A stretch of 64,000 bases of DNA from assembly GCF_015645445.1 (NCBI RefSeq), contig NZ_JADOGI010000012.1, forward strand, positions 1 through 64,000. Direction: 5' to 3'. Shown here piece after piece: positions 9,342 to 23,000 of this stretch. The notes under the pieces are model-generated. The model saw only the letters and a program-made list of their open reading frames with translations, was not told the DNA's origin and did no database searches. Made by a program: the position numbers and the translations under genes. Position 1 is the stretch's first letter, and each line of letters begins with the position of its first letter. Source of the DNA: Nonomuraea cypriaca. GTDB taxonomy: Bacteria > Actinomycetota > Actinomycetes > Streptosporangiales > Streptosporangiaceae.

Positions 9342-10247
9342 GTGCGCAAGCAGCCAGTCATCGCCGTCGTGGGCCCCACCGCGGCCGGGAAGTCCGACCT
9401 CGCCGTGGAGATCGCGCTCCACCTCGGGGGAGAGTGCGTCAACGCCGACTCCATGCAGCTCTACCGTGGCATGGACATCGGCACGGCCAAGCTCACCCCC
9501 GCCGAGCAGCGCGGCGTGCCGCACCACCTGCTGGACGTCTGGGACGTCACGGTCACCGCGAGCGTGGCCGAGTACCAGCGGCTGGCCAGGGCCGTCATCG
9601 ACGCCGTCGAGGTGCCGGTGCTGGTCGGCGGCAGCGGGCTCTACGTGCGGGCGGCCATCGACGACCTGGAGTTCCCAGGCACCGACCCGGAGATCAGGGC
9701 CAGGCTCGAGGCCGAACTGGCCGAGCGAGGCCCCGCCCCGCTTCACGAACGCCTCCGCGAGCGCGACCCGGCCGCCGCCGCGGCCATCCTGGCGAGCAAC
9801 GGCCGCCGCATCGTCCGCGCGCTGGAGGTGATCGAGCACTCGGGACGCCCGTTCTCGGCCACGATGCCCTCCTACGACGCCGTACACCCGAGCGTGCAGA
9901 TCGGCCTGGACGTCCCCAGACCGGAGCTGGACGAGCGGATCGAGGTCAGGGTGGCGCGGATGTGGCAGGCGGGCCTGGTCGACGAGGTGCGCGACCTGCT
10001 CGGCAAAGGACTCGCAGAAGGCCGCACGGCCGCCCGAGCCCTCGGATACGCCCAGGTCATCCGCTTCCTGGAAGGGGAGTGGAGCGAGGAGCATGCGATG
10101 GCGGAGACCGTCAGGGCCACCAGGCGCTTCGCCCGCCGCCAGGAGTCGTGGTTTCGCCGTGATCCCCGCGTGTGCTGGCTGCCGTACGACACACCCGATC
10201 TTGTCGAACGATCCCTCGCGCGAATCGCCGAACATCCTTACGCATAA
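9342..10247 (+). CDS. miaA: tRNA dimethylallyltransferase MiaA
   Basis: Transfers the dimethylallyl group to A37 of tRNAs reading UNN codons, making i6A, the substrate of MiaB. 301 residues from a GTG. The P-loop GPTAAGKS is at 10-17, followed by NADSMQLYRGMDIGTAK, which binds substrate, and the C-terminal FARRQESWFRRD region contacts tRNA. It sits 9 bases upstream of dapF. Confidence 0.96.
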   Translation: MRKQPVIAVVGPTAAGKSDLAVEIALHLGGECVNADSMQLYRGMDIGTAKLTPAEQRGVPHHLLDVWDVTVTASVAEYQRLARAVIDAVEVPVLVGGSGLYVRAAIDDLEFPGTDPEIRARLEAELAERGPAPLHERLRERDPAAAAAILASNGRRIVRALEVIEHSGRPFSATMPSYDAVHPSVQIGLDVPRPELDERIEVRVARMWQAGLVDEVRDLLGKGLAEGRTAARALGYAQVIRFLEGEWSEEHAMAETVRATRRFARRQESWFRRDPRVCWLPYDTPDLVERSLARIAEHPYA

Positions 10248-10256
10248 ACTTTTGTC

Positions 10257-11069
10257 ATGCGCTTCCTCAAGGGTCACGGCACCGAGAACGACTTCGTCAT
10301 CCTGCCCGATCCCGAGGGCGAGGTGGACGTGCCGGCCTCGCTGGTCGCGAGGATCTGCGACAGACGGGCCGGCATCGGCGCCGACGGCGTGCTCCGGGTG
10401 ACGCGCACCGAGCACAACCCTGAGGTGGCCGAGCAGTCCGCCGCGGCCGAGTGGTTCATGGACTACCACAACGCCGACGGCAGCGTGCCCGAGATGTGCG
10501 GCAACGGCGTGCGGGTGTTCGCCCGCCACCTGATCGACGAGGGGCTGGAGAAGGGGCCGGAGTTCACGGTCGCGACCAGGGGCGGGGTGCGCACGATCCG
10601 CGTCGAGCCGAACGGCGACATCACGGTCGACATGGGCAAGCCCGTCGTCCGCGGCGAGAGCGTCACCACCGTCGGCTGCCAGGAATACACCGGCCTGCAC
10701 GTCGACATGGGCAACCCCCACCTGGCCTGCGCCATCGGCGACCCCGTCGTCCAACTCGACCTCTCACACCAGCCGGGGTTCGACACCGCGATCTTCCCCG
10801 GCGGCGTCAACATCGAGTTGTTCAACCCCGTGGGCACCACCCGGGCGGTCATGCGCGTCTTCGAACGCGGCTCCGGCGAGACCCGCTCCTGCGGCACCGG
10901 CGCGGTGGCCACGGCGGTCGCCGCCGCGAGCATGACCGGCGACACCACCGGCACCTGGACGATCGAGGTGCTGGGCGGCACGCTGACCGTCATCCTCGAC
11001 GAGGACACGAGCTATCTCTCCGGTCCCGCCGTCATCGTCGCCCGCGGGGAGCTGATGCTTGCAGAATGA
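10257..11069 (+). CDS. dapF: Diaminopimelate epimerase
   Basis: Cofactor-independent racemase converting LL- to meso-diaminopimelate for lysine and peptidoglycan synthesis; 270 residues. Both catalytic Cys are present: MCGNGVR (about residue 80) and RSCGTGA (about residue 212). An insertion after TRTEHNPEV is typical of actinobacterial forms. In streptomycetes hflX usually lies close by; here it is 41 kb away. Confidence 0.96.
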   Translation: MRFLKGHGTENDFVILPDPEGEVDVPASLVARICDRRAGIGADGVLRVTRTEHNPEVAEQSAAAEWFMDYHNADGSVPEMCGNGVRVFARHLIDEGLEKGPEFTVATRGGVRTIRVEPNGDITVDMGKPVVRGESVTTVGCQEYTGLHVDMGNPHLACAIGDPVVQLDLSHQPGFDTAIFPGGVNIELFNPVGTTRAVMRVFERGSGETRSCGTGAVATAVAAASMTGDTTGTWTIEVLGGTLTVILDEDTSYLSGPAVIVARGELMLAE

Positions 11070-11117
11070 TGTTCTCCTGAGGGATGCTGGGTCTACTTCG
11101 CGAACTGAGAGGTGGAC

Positions 11118-11876
11118 ATGGCGGACCCACGTACCACTGCGATGCAGGTCAAGGCCCCTATCGGCCGGTTCGGCGGTGGATTCATGGTCTCGCGAGAGGC
11201 CAAGGCCGTCTGCGAGGAGTATGGCCTGGGCGCCCGTGAGCTCTACTTCAGAGGCCGGTGCGGCGTGCTGGGCGAGTGCGACGCCGACGTGGTCAACTCG
11301 GTCGTCGTCTTCTTCCCGCCCGAGCACGTCCAGAAGAGCTGGGACGCCGGCCGCGAGAAGCTCACCGCGGAGCGGGCCGTCGAGCTCTACGCCGAGGTGT
11401 GCCGCGCCTGGGGCAGGCGCAAGCTCGGCGCCCACGACGGCTGCGCCAGGATCGCCGAGCTGCTGGAGCGCGTCGTCGAGCGGGCCCCCTCCGCCGGTGC
11501 CCCGCTGTTCGCCGGCTGGCGGAGCGTCCCGCTGGCCGACGACCCGCCCGCCCGCGCCACGCAGCTCATGCACGTCGTACGCGAGCTCCGCGGCGGCCTG
11601 CACGCCAACGCCGTGATCGCGGCCGGTCTGCATCCGCTGGAGGCGACGCTGGCGACGGTCCACGACGGCACCCCGTTCGGGCACGCGACGGGGGAGGCGA
11701 TCGCCAGGTTCTTCAACTGGCCGGAGCCGTACGCCGCGCCGGGCCCCGACGTGGTGTCACGCCGGGCGGCGGTCGAGGAGGCGACCGACGATCTGATGAC
11801 GCCGGTATTTTCGGCCCTTGACAACAGCGAATCGGAGGAGCTGATCGGGCTCCTGCGTTTTGGGCACGTCCGTTGA
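11118..11876 (+). CDS. SCO6745-family protein (HTH-like)
   Basis: 252 residues, resembling the actinobacterial SCO6745 family, whose members are annotated with a helix-turn-helix-like domain but have no established function. The ATG at 11118 is preferred over the GTG at 11112 because GAGAGG (11107-11112) lies 5 bases before it. Features visible: GGGFMVS near the start, RELYFRGRCGVLGE, and a conserved-looking VRELRGGLHANAVIAAGL near residue 155. No transmembrane segment. It follows dapF by about 50 bases and may be cotranscribed with it. Confidence 0.65.
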   Translation: MADPRTTAMQVKAPIGRFGGGFMVSREAKAVCEEYGLGARELYFRGRCGVLGECDADVVNSVVVFFPPEHVQKSWDAGREKLTAERAVELYAEVCRAWGRRKLGAHDGCARIAELLERVVERAPSAGAPLFAGWRSVPLADDPPARATQLMHVVRELRGGLHANAVIAAGLHPLEATLATVHDGTPFGHATGEAIARFFNWPEPYAAPGPDVVSRRAAVEEATDDLMTPVFSALDNSESEELIGLLRFGHVR

Positions 11877-11895
11877 CCTGGCAGACTGACTGCCC

Positions 11896-14172
11896 ATGGA
11901 CGTGGACATCTGGGCCTGGGTCAGCGATACCCAGCAGCAGCTTTCCGAGGCGGGCAACGTTGGCCTCGCCATGGCGCTGGGAGACCTCCCCGCACAGGCC
12001 TACGACGGCCGCTATCCGCAGCTCGACGTCATGGCGCCGGCCATCGCCCAGCAGGCCGAGGCGCTGGAGCTGCCCTGGCTGGAGTTCTACGCCCGCTACT
12101 GGCATCTGATCGGCCGGATCGGCGACCGGGCCCAGGGCGCGGTCGCCGTCGAGGACGCGCAGCAGTTGCTGGCGTTCGCCCAGCGCGAAGACGTCCGCGA
12201 GTGCCCGGCCAACCCCGCGGCGGTCGAGGCGCTGGCCATCGCGTGGGCCAACGCCGACGGCCCTGGACACGCGACCGAGCGGCTGGAGACGCTGGGCGCG
12301 TTCATCGAGGACATGAGCCCGGAGAAGCCCGCCTTCGCCGGGCTCGTGACGCAGTACGTCGCGGCGCTCATCGACGCGGGCAAGCCCGCCGAGGCGGTGA
12401 CCTACGCGGAGTCGGCCGTCGAGCGGCTGCGGGTCGCCGGGCGTGAGGCCAGCTGGGAGCTGGGCGCGGAGCGCGCCCGCGCGCTGCTGGCCGCGGACCG
12501 CGCGGCGGACGCGCTCGACGCGCTGCAGGAGGCGGCCGAGTTCCAGGCCGACGACCCGGTGGCCAAGGCCCACCGCGACGGCGTGCGCCGGGCGCTGATC
12601 CTGGCCACGCTGGAGCGCACCGCCGAGGCCGTCGACGCGCTGCCCGACCTCGACGTGGTCGGCGAGCACCCGCGCGTGTTCGTGGAGTGGGCGCGGGCGG
12701 TCACCCTGCTGGCCGGCTCCGCGCAGATCACCAACACCTGGCAGCTCGGCCGCGTGCTGCGCCAGTGGATGGACTACTTCGGCATGATGGGCGGCTACCG
12801 CGCCCGCGTCGAGCTCGCGCTGGTCGCGGGTGACCTGGCCGTCGGCAGGCAGGGGGTGTGGCAGGCCAGGCTGCTGGCCGACCTGGCCGAGTCCGGCATC
12901 GCCGAGTTGCGCGAGACCGGCGGGCTGGCCGAGCGCGTCGCCGCGCTGCGGGCCGCCGCCGACGCCGTCACCGAGCCCGAGCCGCCGGGCCAGCTGGAGG
13001 AGCGGGTCGGCCAGTTCGACGCCGCCGACGGCTTCAACGCCGACCCCGAGCGGTGGATCGGCTGGCTTGCGCCCCTGTCGGGCGAGGACATCGAGGCCAC
13101 CCGCCGCCACACCACCACGCTCGGCTTCCTCGGCTACCCGGCCACCGGCGCCGACATCTACTGGAAGATGCTGGTCGACACCGGCGACATCGCCACCGCC
13201 GCGGACGACGACGTCTCCTACCTCACCACGCTGCTGATCGAGGCCCGCCAGGACGAGCGGCTGGAGCAGATGGCCGCGATGCTCCCGCACGCCGCCCAGT
13301 ACGTCGCGCTGGCCCGGCTGCACAGCGCGCGTGAGCGCTGGCCGGAGGCGCTCGACGCGGCCGAGCACGCCGTCACGGCCGGCGCCGGGATCGACGCCCG
13401 CCGCCTGCTGTCCGGCGCCGCCCAGCAGCTCGACGAGAACGCCAGGGCCGCCCAGGTGCTGGTGGAGGTGCTCGACGAGCTCGAGGACGAGGACGTCTGG
13501 CGCATGGTCGTCATGGCGACCTCGGCCGAGGACTGGGAGACCGTGCGCAAGGGCGCGGCCAAGATCGGCATGCCGATCAAGTCCACGGAAGGCCCGATCG
13601 AGGAGGAGATGGGCCTCATCAGGGTCATCCTCCCCGCGCCGGACGGCGGGCAGCGGCAGGTGCTGTCGATCCGCACCGGCCCGGCCACCGCCAGGCTGGC
13701 CCTCCCGCAGCCGCGCGGCATGGACTACAACGCGGGCGACCTGGTCGTGTTCGACCCGCAGCTGCTGGAGCCCGTCCCCGACGACCCCAAGGAGCAGCAG
13801 AACTTCGTGCCGCCGTTCGCGGCGGTGCGCATCCTGCGGCCCGGCGGCTACACCAGCTACTTCTTCGACGGCGCCGCGCCGAGCGAGTCGGACTGGTCGG
13901 AGTTCACCGAGGTCATGGCCGAGCGCGGCTGGCCGATGTGGGTCTACAGCGACGAGAACTACACGGTCACCCACCCCTCCAGCGGTGAGCCGCTGCCCGG
14001 CGTGTTCGGCTGGGTCGCGGTGCCGCCGGACGTCTCCGCCGCCGAGGTCGACGCGCTGCTCGACGACGCCACCGAGCGGTGGGTGCACCCGCTGGCCTGG
14101 CTCGACCTGGCCCGCGAGATCGACGTCGAAGTCGAGCGGCACGAGCGGATCGTCAAGGAATACGGACTCTGA
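11896..14172 (+). CDS. Large TPR-like cytoplasmic protein, unknown function
   Basis: 758 residues without signal peptide or membrane segment. Residues 1-570 are Ala/Leu/Glu-rich helical pairs that read like degenerate tetratricopeptide repeats. From about 575 the composition changes to a beta-rich domain (GLIRVILPAPDGG, GDLVVFDPQ) ending in acidic helices. This suggests a scaffold or regulatory partner, but no partner is indicated. No Shine-Dalgarno sequence is evident before the ATG at 11896. It ends two bases before the GTG of the following SDR gene. Confidence 0.6.
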   Translation: MDVDIWAWVSDTQQQLSEAGNVGLAMALGDLPAQAYDGRYPQLDVMAPAIAQQAEALELPWLEFYARYWHLIGRIGDRAQGAVAVEDAQQLLAFAQREDVRECPANPAAVEALAIAWANADGPGHATERLETLGAFIEDMSPEKPAFAGLVTQYVAALIDAGKPAEAVTYAESAVERLRVAGREASWELGAERARALLAADRAADALDALQEAAEFQADDPVAKAHRDGVRRALILATLERTAEAVDALPDLDVVGEHPRVFVEWARAVTLLAGSAQITNTWQLGRVLRQWMDYFGMMGGYRARVELALVAGDLAVGRQGVWQARLLADLAESGIAELRETGGLAERVAALRAAADAVTEPEPPGQLEERVGQFDAADGFNADPERWIGWLAPLSGEDIEATRRHTTTLGFLGYPATGADIYWKMLVDTGDIATAADDDVSYLTTLLIEARQDERLEQMAAMLPHAAQYVALARLHSARERWPEALDAAEHAVTAGAGIDARRLLSGAAQQLDENARAAQVLVEVLDELEDEDVWRMVVMATSAEDWETVRKGAAKIGMPIKSTEGPIEEEMGLIRVILPAPDGGQRQVLSIRTGPATARLALPQPRGMDYNAGDLVVFDPQLLEPVPDDPKEQQNFVPPFAAVRILRPGGYTSYFFDGAAPSESDWSEFTEVMAERGWPMWVYSDENYTVTHPSSGEPLPGVFGWVAVPPDVSAAEVDALLDDATERWVHPLAWLDLAREIDVEVERHERIVKEYGL

Positions 14173-14174
14173 CG

Positions 14175-14933
14175 GTGCTGGAGCGGTTCCGGCTCGACGG
14201 CAGGGTCGGCATCGTCACCGGCGCCTCGTCGGGCCTCGGCGTGGCCTTCGCGCGCGGCCTGGCCGAGGCGGGCGCCGACGTCGTGATCGGCGCCAGGCGC
14301 GCCGACCGGCTGGAGGAGACGCGGCGGCTGGTCGAGGAGACCGGCCGCCGGTGCCTGGCGGTGCCCACGGACGTGTCACGGCCGCAAGACTGCGACGCGC
14401 TCGTGGCCGCCGCGGTCGAGTCCATGGGCGGCGTCGACGTGCTGATCAACAACGCCGGGGTCGGCACCGCCGTGCCCGCGCTGCGCGAGCCGCCCGAGGA
14501 GTTCCGGCGGGTCGTCGACATCAACCTGCACGGCACCTACTGGATGGCGCAGGCGTGCGCCCGGGTGATGCGGCCGGGCTCGTCGATCGTCAACATCGGC
14601 AGCGTGCTCGCGGAGACCACCGCCGGGCTGCCGCAGGCGGCCTACACCGCGTCCAAGGCGGGGGTGATCGGGCTCACGCGTGACCTGGCCCAGCAGTGGA
14701 CCGGGCGGCGTGGGATCCGGGTCAACTGCCTGGAGCCCGGCTACTTCGGCTCGGAGATGACCGATCAGTACATCCCCGGCTACCTGGAGCGCATGGTCGA
14801 GTCCCGGGTGATCATGGGGCGGCCGGGCGATCCGGCCGAACTGGTGGCCGCCGCGGTCTTCCTGGCGAGCGACGCGGCGTCGTACATCACCGGGGTGACG
14901 CTGCCGGTGGACGGCGGGATGCTGCTCACGTAG
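14175..14933 (+). CDS. SDR-family NAD(P)-dependent oxidoreductase
   Basis: Classical short-chain dehydrogenase, 252 residues from the GTG at 14175, chosen because the Rossmann motif TGASSGLG then falls at 14-21 as expected; the longer frame to 14079 would lie inside the previous gene. NNAGVG, Ser in NIGSVLA, and the catalytic YTASK are all present, as is the C-terminal substrate-pocket end PVDGGM. Substrate unknown. Its stop codon lies in the first unit of a triple 27-bp repeat shared with the convergent gene. Confidence 0.85.
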   Translation: MLERFRLDGRVGIVTGASSGLGVAFARGLAEAGADVVIGARRADRLEETRRLVEETGRRCLAVPTDVSRPQDCDALVAAAVESMGGVDVLINNAGVGTAVPALREPPEEFRRVVDINLHGTYWMAQACARVMRPGSSIVNIGSVLAETTAGLPQAAYTASKAGVIGLTRDLAQQWTGRRGIRVNCLEPGYFGSEMTDQYIPGYLERMVESRVIMGRPGDPAELVAAAVFLASDAASYITGVTLPVDGGMLLT

Positions 14934-15005
14934 GGGCGCCCACCAGCAGGTCTCACGTAGGGGCCGGCCAACAGGTGTCTCACGCCGGGGGGACCAGCAG
15001 GTCGT
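14925..15005. repeat. Three tandem 27-bp imperfect repeats across a convergent gene junction
   Basis: Units begin at 14925, 14952 and 14979, each with ctcacg followed by a G-rich run and ending near caggt. The first unit contains the SDR stop codon; the third encodes the C-terminus and stop of the convergent regulator. Local duplication has therefore shaped both gene ends. Confidence 0.75.
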
Positions 15006-15972
15006 GCCGGGCGGCGAGGAAGCCCGCGTGGAAGCGGGTCCGCGCGCCCAGGCGTTCGCAGAGCACCTGCACACGGCGCTGCACCGTACGCGGGCTGAGC
15101 CCGAGCTGCCTGGCGATGGCGTCGTCCTTCATGCCGGCCGCCAGCAGCGCCAGCACCTCCGTGTCCGGAGCCTGCGGCCACGTCTCGGTCTCCAGGGCGT
15201 CCGCCGACAGGCGGAGCGGCACCGCGGCCCGCCACAACGTCTCGAACAGCCCGACCAGGGCGTCCAGCAGCGCGGAAGGATGCACCACGAGCGCGCTCTC
15301 CACCGCCCGGTCCTCGTCGGAGACCAGGGGCAGGATGGCGGTGCCCGCGTCGGCGACGGCCAGCTTGACCGGCACCTGGCCGAGCCTGGCCTGCTCGCCG
15401 TCGGCGATGGCGCGGCGCGTGTGGGCCAGCATGCCCGGATGCTCGAACGCCAGCGGGCTGTAGATGCCCCGTATGGGCGCTCCCTGGCGAGCGGCCCGGC
15501 GGCGGTTCTCCCGATCGTCGCTGATGTCCACCGCGTACGGCGGATGCACGAGCACCAGCATCTCCTGGGTGGCGCCCCGTTCGAGCTGGAGATACCGGCG
15601 GGCCACGGCGTCGCGGCCGCTCACCACCTCCAGCACCTCCTCCGGGTGTGGCCCGGTGCGCTCGGCGACCTCGGTGGCCAGCAGCGCGGCCGCCGCCCTG
15701 CTGTGCGTGATCTCCTCCTGGCGGCGCGCGACGAGGATGTCGATGGCGACGTTCGGTGGCGTGGCGATGAGCCGCAGCGGCCGGCCGGCCACGCGCGAGG
15801 CGAGCCCGAGGTCCTCCAGCCTGGGCAGCATGCGGCGGATGGCGGCGGCGGACGAGCCGGTCTCCGCGGCCAGCTCGTTCAGCGTGGCGGGCCCGTGCCT
15901 GAGCAGGGAGCGGTACGCGCCTTCCTCGGCGACCGTCACCCCGAGCCCTTCAAGTAAGCGCCGCTGCGCCAT
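14980..15972 (-). CDS. Two-ended HTH transcriptional regulator (TrmB-like N-terminus, LuxR-type C-terminus)
   Basis: 330 residues from the ATG at 15972 (GGGAG just upstream). Residues 1-80 form a winged HTH like TrmB (EEGAYRSLLRHGPATLNEL). The middle lacks clear motifs and may bind a ligand. Residues 265-320 form a LuxR-type HTH (DTEVLALLAAGMKDDAIAR, LSPRTVQRRV). This architecture is common in actinomycete regulators of small-molecule pathways. It is divergent from the sarcosine/dimethylglycine operon across 159 bases that hold inverted CGTA/TACG elements, so it is the obvious candidate regulator. Confidence 0.8.
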   Translation of the reverse strand: MAQRRLLEGLGVTVAEEGAYRSLLRHGPATLNELAAETGSSAAAIRRMLPRLEDLGLASRVAGRPLRLIATPPNVAIDILVARRQEEITHSRAAAALLATEVAERTGPHPEEVLEVVSGRDAVARRYLQLERGATQEMLVLVHPPYAVDISDDRENRRRAARQGAPIRGIYSPLAFEHPGMLAHTRRAIADGEQARLGQVPVKLAVADAGTAILPLVSDEDRAVESALVVHPSALLDALVGLFETLWRAAVPLRLSADALETETWPQAPDTEVLALLAAGMKDDAIARQLGLSPRTVQRRVQVLCERLGARTRFHAGFLAARHDLLVPPA

Positions 15973-16082
15973 GCTCCCACCCCCGACGTGCCATGATCCG
16001 CAATCAGCGTATGGCGACCGCGTGCAGCGGTCCACCACGGGCGCCCGCGCTCTTGTTCGGAGGTGCGCGGCACTCTATGGTC

Positions 16083-16113
16083 GTTGCGTAGTCCGATACG
16101 TGTTGCGTATTAA
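16083..16113 (+). promoter_or_regulatory. Promoter with overlapping inverted/direct repeats for the sarcosine operon
   Basis: TTGCGT (16084-16089), 18-base spacer, TATTAA (16108-16113) reads as a -35/-10 pair. GTTGCGTA occurs twice, 19 bases apart (16083-16090, 16102-16109). ATACG (16096-16100) and CGTAT (16106-16110) form an inverted repeat, and CGTA (16087-16090) pairs with TACG (16097-16100). Such alternating half-sites over the core promoter fit a dimeric regulator, probably the divergent gene product. Confidence 0.55.
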
Positions 16114-19768
<3,655 letters not shown>

Positions 19769-19769
<1 letters not shown>

Positions 19770-20011
19770 TGCTGCTGATCGACTGCCCGCACTGCGGCCC
19801 CCGCGACGAGAACGAGTTCCACTACGGCGGCCAGGCCGGCATCGCCTACCCGACCGGTGACGTGCCGGACGAGGAGTGGGCCGAGTACGTGTTCATGCGC
19901 GACAACCCCAAGGGCTGGTTCCACGAGCGCTGGTTCCACGTACACGGCTGCCGCACCTGGTTCGCGGTCGAGCGGCACACGGTCACTCACGAGATCCGGA
20001 AGGCGCCATGA
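19769..20011 (+). CDS. soxD: Sarcosine oxidase delta subunit
   Basis: 80 residues, the usual size. Small zinc-binding subunit of heterotetrameric sarcosine oxidase: CPHCGPRDENEF at the start and a later Cys in HGCRTWF supply ligands. It overlaps soxB by one base and soxA by four bases (ATGA), giving the standard B-D-A order. Confidence 0.93.
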
Positions 20012-23000
20012 GGTTCACGTTCGACGGCCGTCCGCTGCGCGGCGAGCCGGGTGACACGCTGGCCGCCGCGTTGCTGCGCAACGGCGTGCGGGTGGTGGGG
20101 CGCAGCGTGGAGCTCGGGCGCCCGCGCGGGATCTTCACCGCCGGCCCCGAGGAGCCCAACGCGCTGGTACGCGTGGGCGCCGACCCCATGCTTGCCGCCA
20201 CCACCGTGGAGTTGTACGACGGGCTGGAGGCGTGGAGCCTGCGCGGCAAGGGCCGGGTGGACCTCGACGCGGCGGACGACCGGCGTTGCGACAAGGGCTA
20301 TCTGCACTGCGACGTGCTGGTGGTCGGCGGCGGCCCCGCCGGGCTGGCCGCCACGGTCGCGGCCGGTCGTTCCGGCGCGCGGGTCGTCCTCGTCGACGAC
20401 CAGCCTGTTCTGGGTGGTGACCTGCTGAACAGCCGGGTGCTGCTGGACGGCGCGCCGGCGCTGGACTGGGTCACGGGGCTCGCGTCGCCTGCTCGGGTCC
20501 TCACCAGGACGACGGCGATCGGCTATTACGACCACAACTACGTGGTGGCCGTCGAGCGCCGGGCCGGGGGCGAGCGGTTGTGGCACATCAGGGCGCGGCG
20601 GGTGGTGCTGGCGACGGGGGCGCACGAGCGCTCGGTCGCCTTCCCCGGCAACGACCGGCCCGGGGTGATGCTGGCCTCGGCCGCGCGGACCTACGCGAAC
20701 CGGTACGGCGTGCCGGCTGGGCGGCGGGCGGTGGTGTTCGCCTGCGCGGACTCCGGCTACGAGGCGGCCCGCGACCTCATGGCCCGCGGGGTGGACGTGA
20801 TCGCCGTCGTCGATCCGCGCCCCGAAGGGCTCGACATCGCGGGGACGACGGTGCTGGCCGGGCAGGTGGTGACCGGGACGACGGGTGACGCGGACGGCGT
20901 GCTCAACGGCGTGCGGGTGGGCGACCGGCACTTCGAGGCCGACCTGCTGGCCGTGGCGGGTGGCTGGAACCCGGTCGTGCACCTGTTCAGTCAGTCGCGG
21001 GGGCGGGTTCGGTTCGACGAGGACCTGCAGGCTTTCGTCCCGGGCGTCTCGGCCCAGGCGGAGCGGTCGGCCGGCGCCTGCAGGGGCGTCTACGGCACCC
21101 GAGAGGCCATCGCCGACGGCCACGCGGCGGGCGCGCAGGCCGCCGAACTGGCGCTCACGGCCGGCCCGGCCGGCCCGGTCCGCGCCGCCGATCCGGTCCA
21201 CGCGGCCGATCCGGTCCACGCGGCCGGGGCGGTCGAGTGGACGCATGAGGGGGACGACCACGCGGCTGGGACGGCTGACCCGCCGGGCGAAGGTGTCGCC
21301 TTCCGGGTGCCGGAGAGTGATGAGCGGCCCCTGCGGTCGCCGGCGGCCCTGTGGTGGGTCGAAGGGGACTCCTCGGAGCCGGCCTTCGCGGACCTGCAGC
21401 GGGACGTCACCGTGGCGGACCTGGCCAGGGCCACCGGGACCGGCATGCGCTCGGTGGAGCACGTCAAGCGCTACACCACCGCGGGCACCGGCGCCGACCA
21501 GGGCAAGACGTCGGGAGCGGGTGTCGTGGGCGTGATGTCCGCCCTCCTCGGCGCCGATCCCGGCCAGGTCGGCACCACGACGTTCCGGCCGCCGTACACG
21601 CCGGTGTCCTTCGCCACCCTGGCGGGACGCGATCGCGGCGGGCTGTCCGACCCCATCAGGACTACCGCCATGCACGACGCGCACGTCGCGCGCGGAGCCG
21701 TGTTCGAGGACGTCGGTCAGTGGAAGCGCCCGTGGTACTTCCCGCGGGACGGCGAGTCGATGGAGGATGCGGTGCTGCGCGAGTGCCGGGCGGCTCGTAC
21801 AGCGGTGGCCGCCATGGACGCCTCGACCCTCGGCAAGATCGACATCCGTGGCGCGGACGCGGGCGAGTTCCTCGATCGCGTCTACACGAACATGTACTCC
21901 ACGCTCGCCGTCGGCGCCTGCCGCTACGGGCTGATGTGCACGGCGGACGGGATGGTGTTCGACGACGGCACCACGACCAGGCTCGCCGAGGACCACTATC
22001 TGATGACCACGACCACGGGTAAGGCCGCCGCCGTGCTCGACTGGCTGGAGGAGTGGCGGCAGACGGAGTGGCCGGACCTGGACGTGTCGTTCACCTCGGT
22101 CACGGATCACTGGGCGACGGTCGCCGTCGCCGGCCCGCGCGCCCGTGAGGTCATCGCCGTCCTCGCGCCGGGGGCGGCCGACCTGGCCTTCATGCGGTAC
22201 GTGAGCACGCCCGTGCTCGGCGTGGACGGGCGGGTGTTCAGGATCAGCTTCTCGGGCGAGTTGGCGTACGAGGTGAACGTGCCCTGGCGGTATGGCAGGG
22301 CGCTGTGGGAGGCGGTGCTGGACCTTGGCGCGGTGCCGTACGGGACCGAGACCATGCACGTGCTACGGGCGGAGAAGGGGTTCGCGATCGTCGGCCAGGA
22401 GACCGACGGGACGGTCACCCCGCAGGACCTCGGCATGTCGTGGATCGTCTCCAAGCGCAAGCCGGACTTCGTCGGCAAACGCTCCCACGCCCGCCCGGAC
22501 ACCGCCAGGACCGACCGCAAACACCTGGTCGGCCTGCTCCCCGACGACCCGGCGACCCTGGTGGAAGAGGGCGCGCAACTGATCGCGCCCACCAGCCTCC
22601 CGAACGGCGTCCTCGCGGACGGCGGGGTGGCGGGCAGCGGGCTCACGGGTGCTGAGATGGGTGCTGCGTCCATGCTCGGTCACGTGACCTCCAGTTACCG
22701 GAGTGCCGCGCTTGGCCGTACGTTCTGCCTGGCCCTGGCGCGGGAGGTCGCACCTGGGGACCGGCTCACGGCGGTGTCCGGGGGAGCGGCGCACGGCGTG
22801 ACCGTCGTGGAGCCCGTCTTCTACGATCCGGAGAACGCCCGCCGCGACGGCGACCGCCAACCTCCCGCCCCGCCCGTGACCGGGGACCGCGCGGAGAGCC
22901 CGGTACGGCCTGCCGCGACACCACCCTTGACCGGGGACCGTGTCCCGGCATGGGCTGTCGCGATACCGCCCGCGATCGGGGATCGCGCGGAGAGCCCGGG

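Noticed and set aside
11713-14142. 809-codon minus-strand frame opposite the TPR-like gene
   Set aside because: Shadow frame; the plus-strand gene has normal actinomycete codon bias and gene-like boundaries.
21190-21225. CRISPR-like repeats
   Set aside because: Only two adjacent in-frame copies inside a coding gene, with no spacers.
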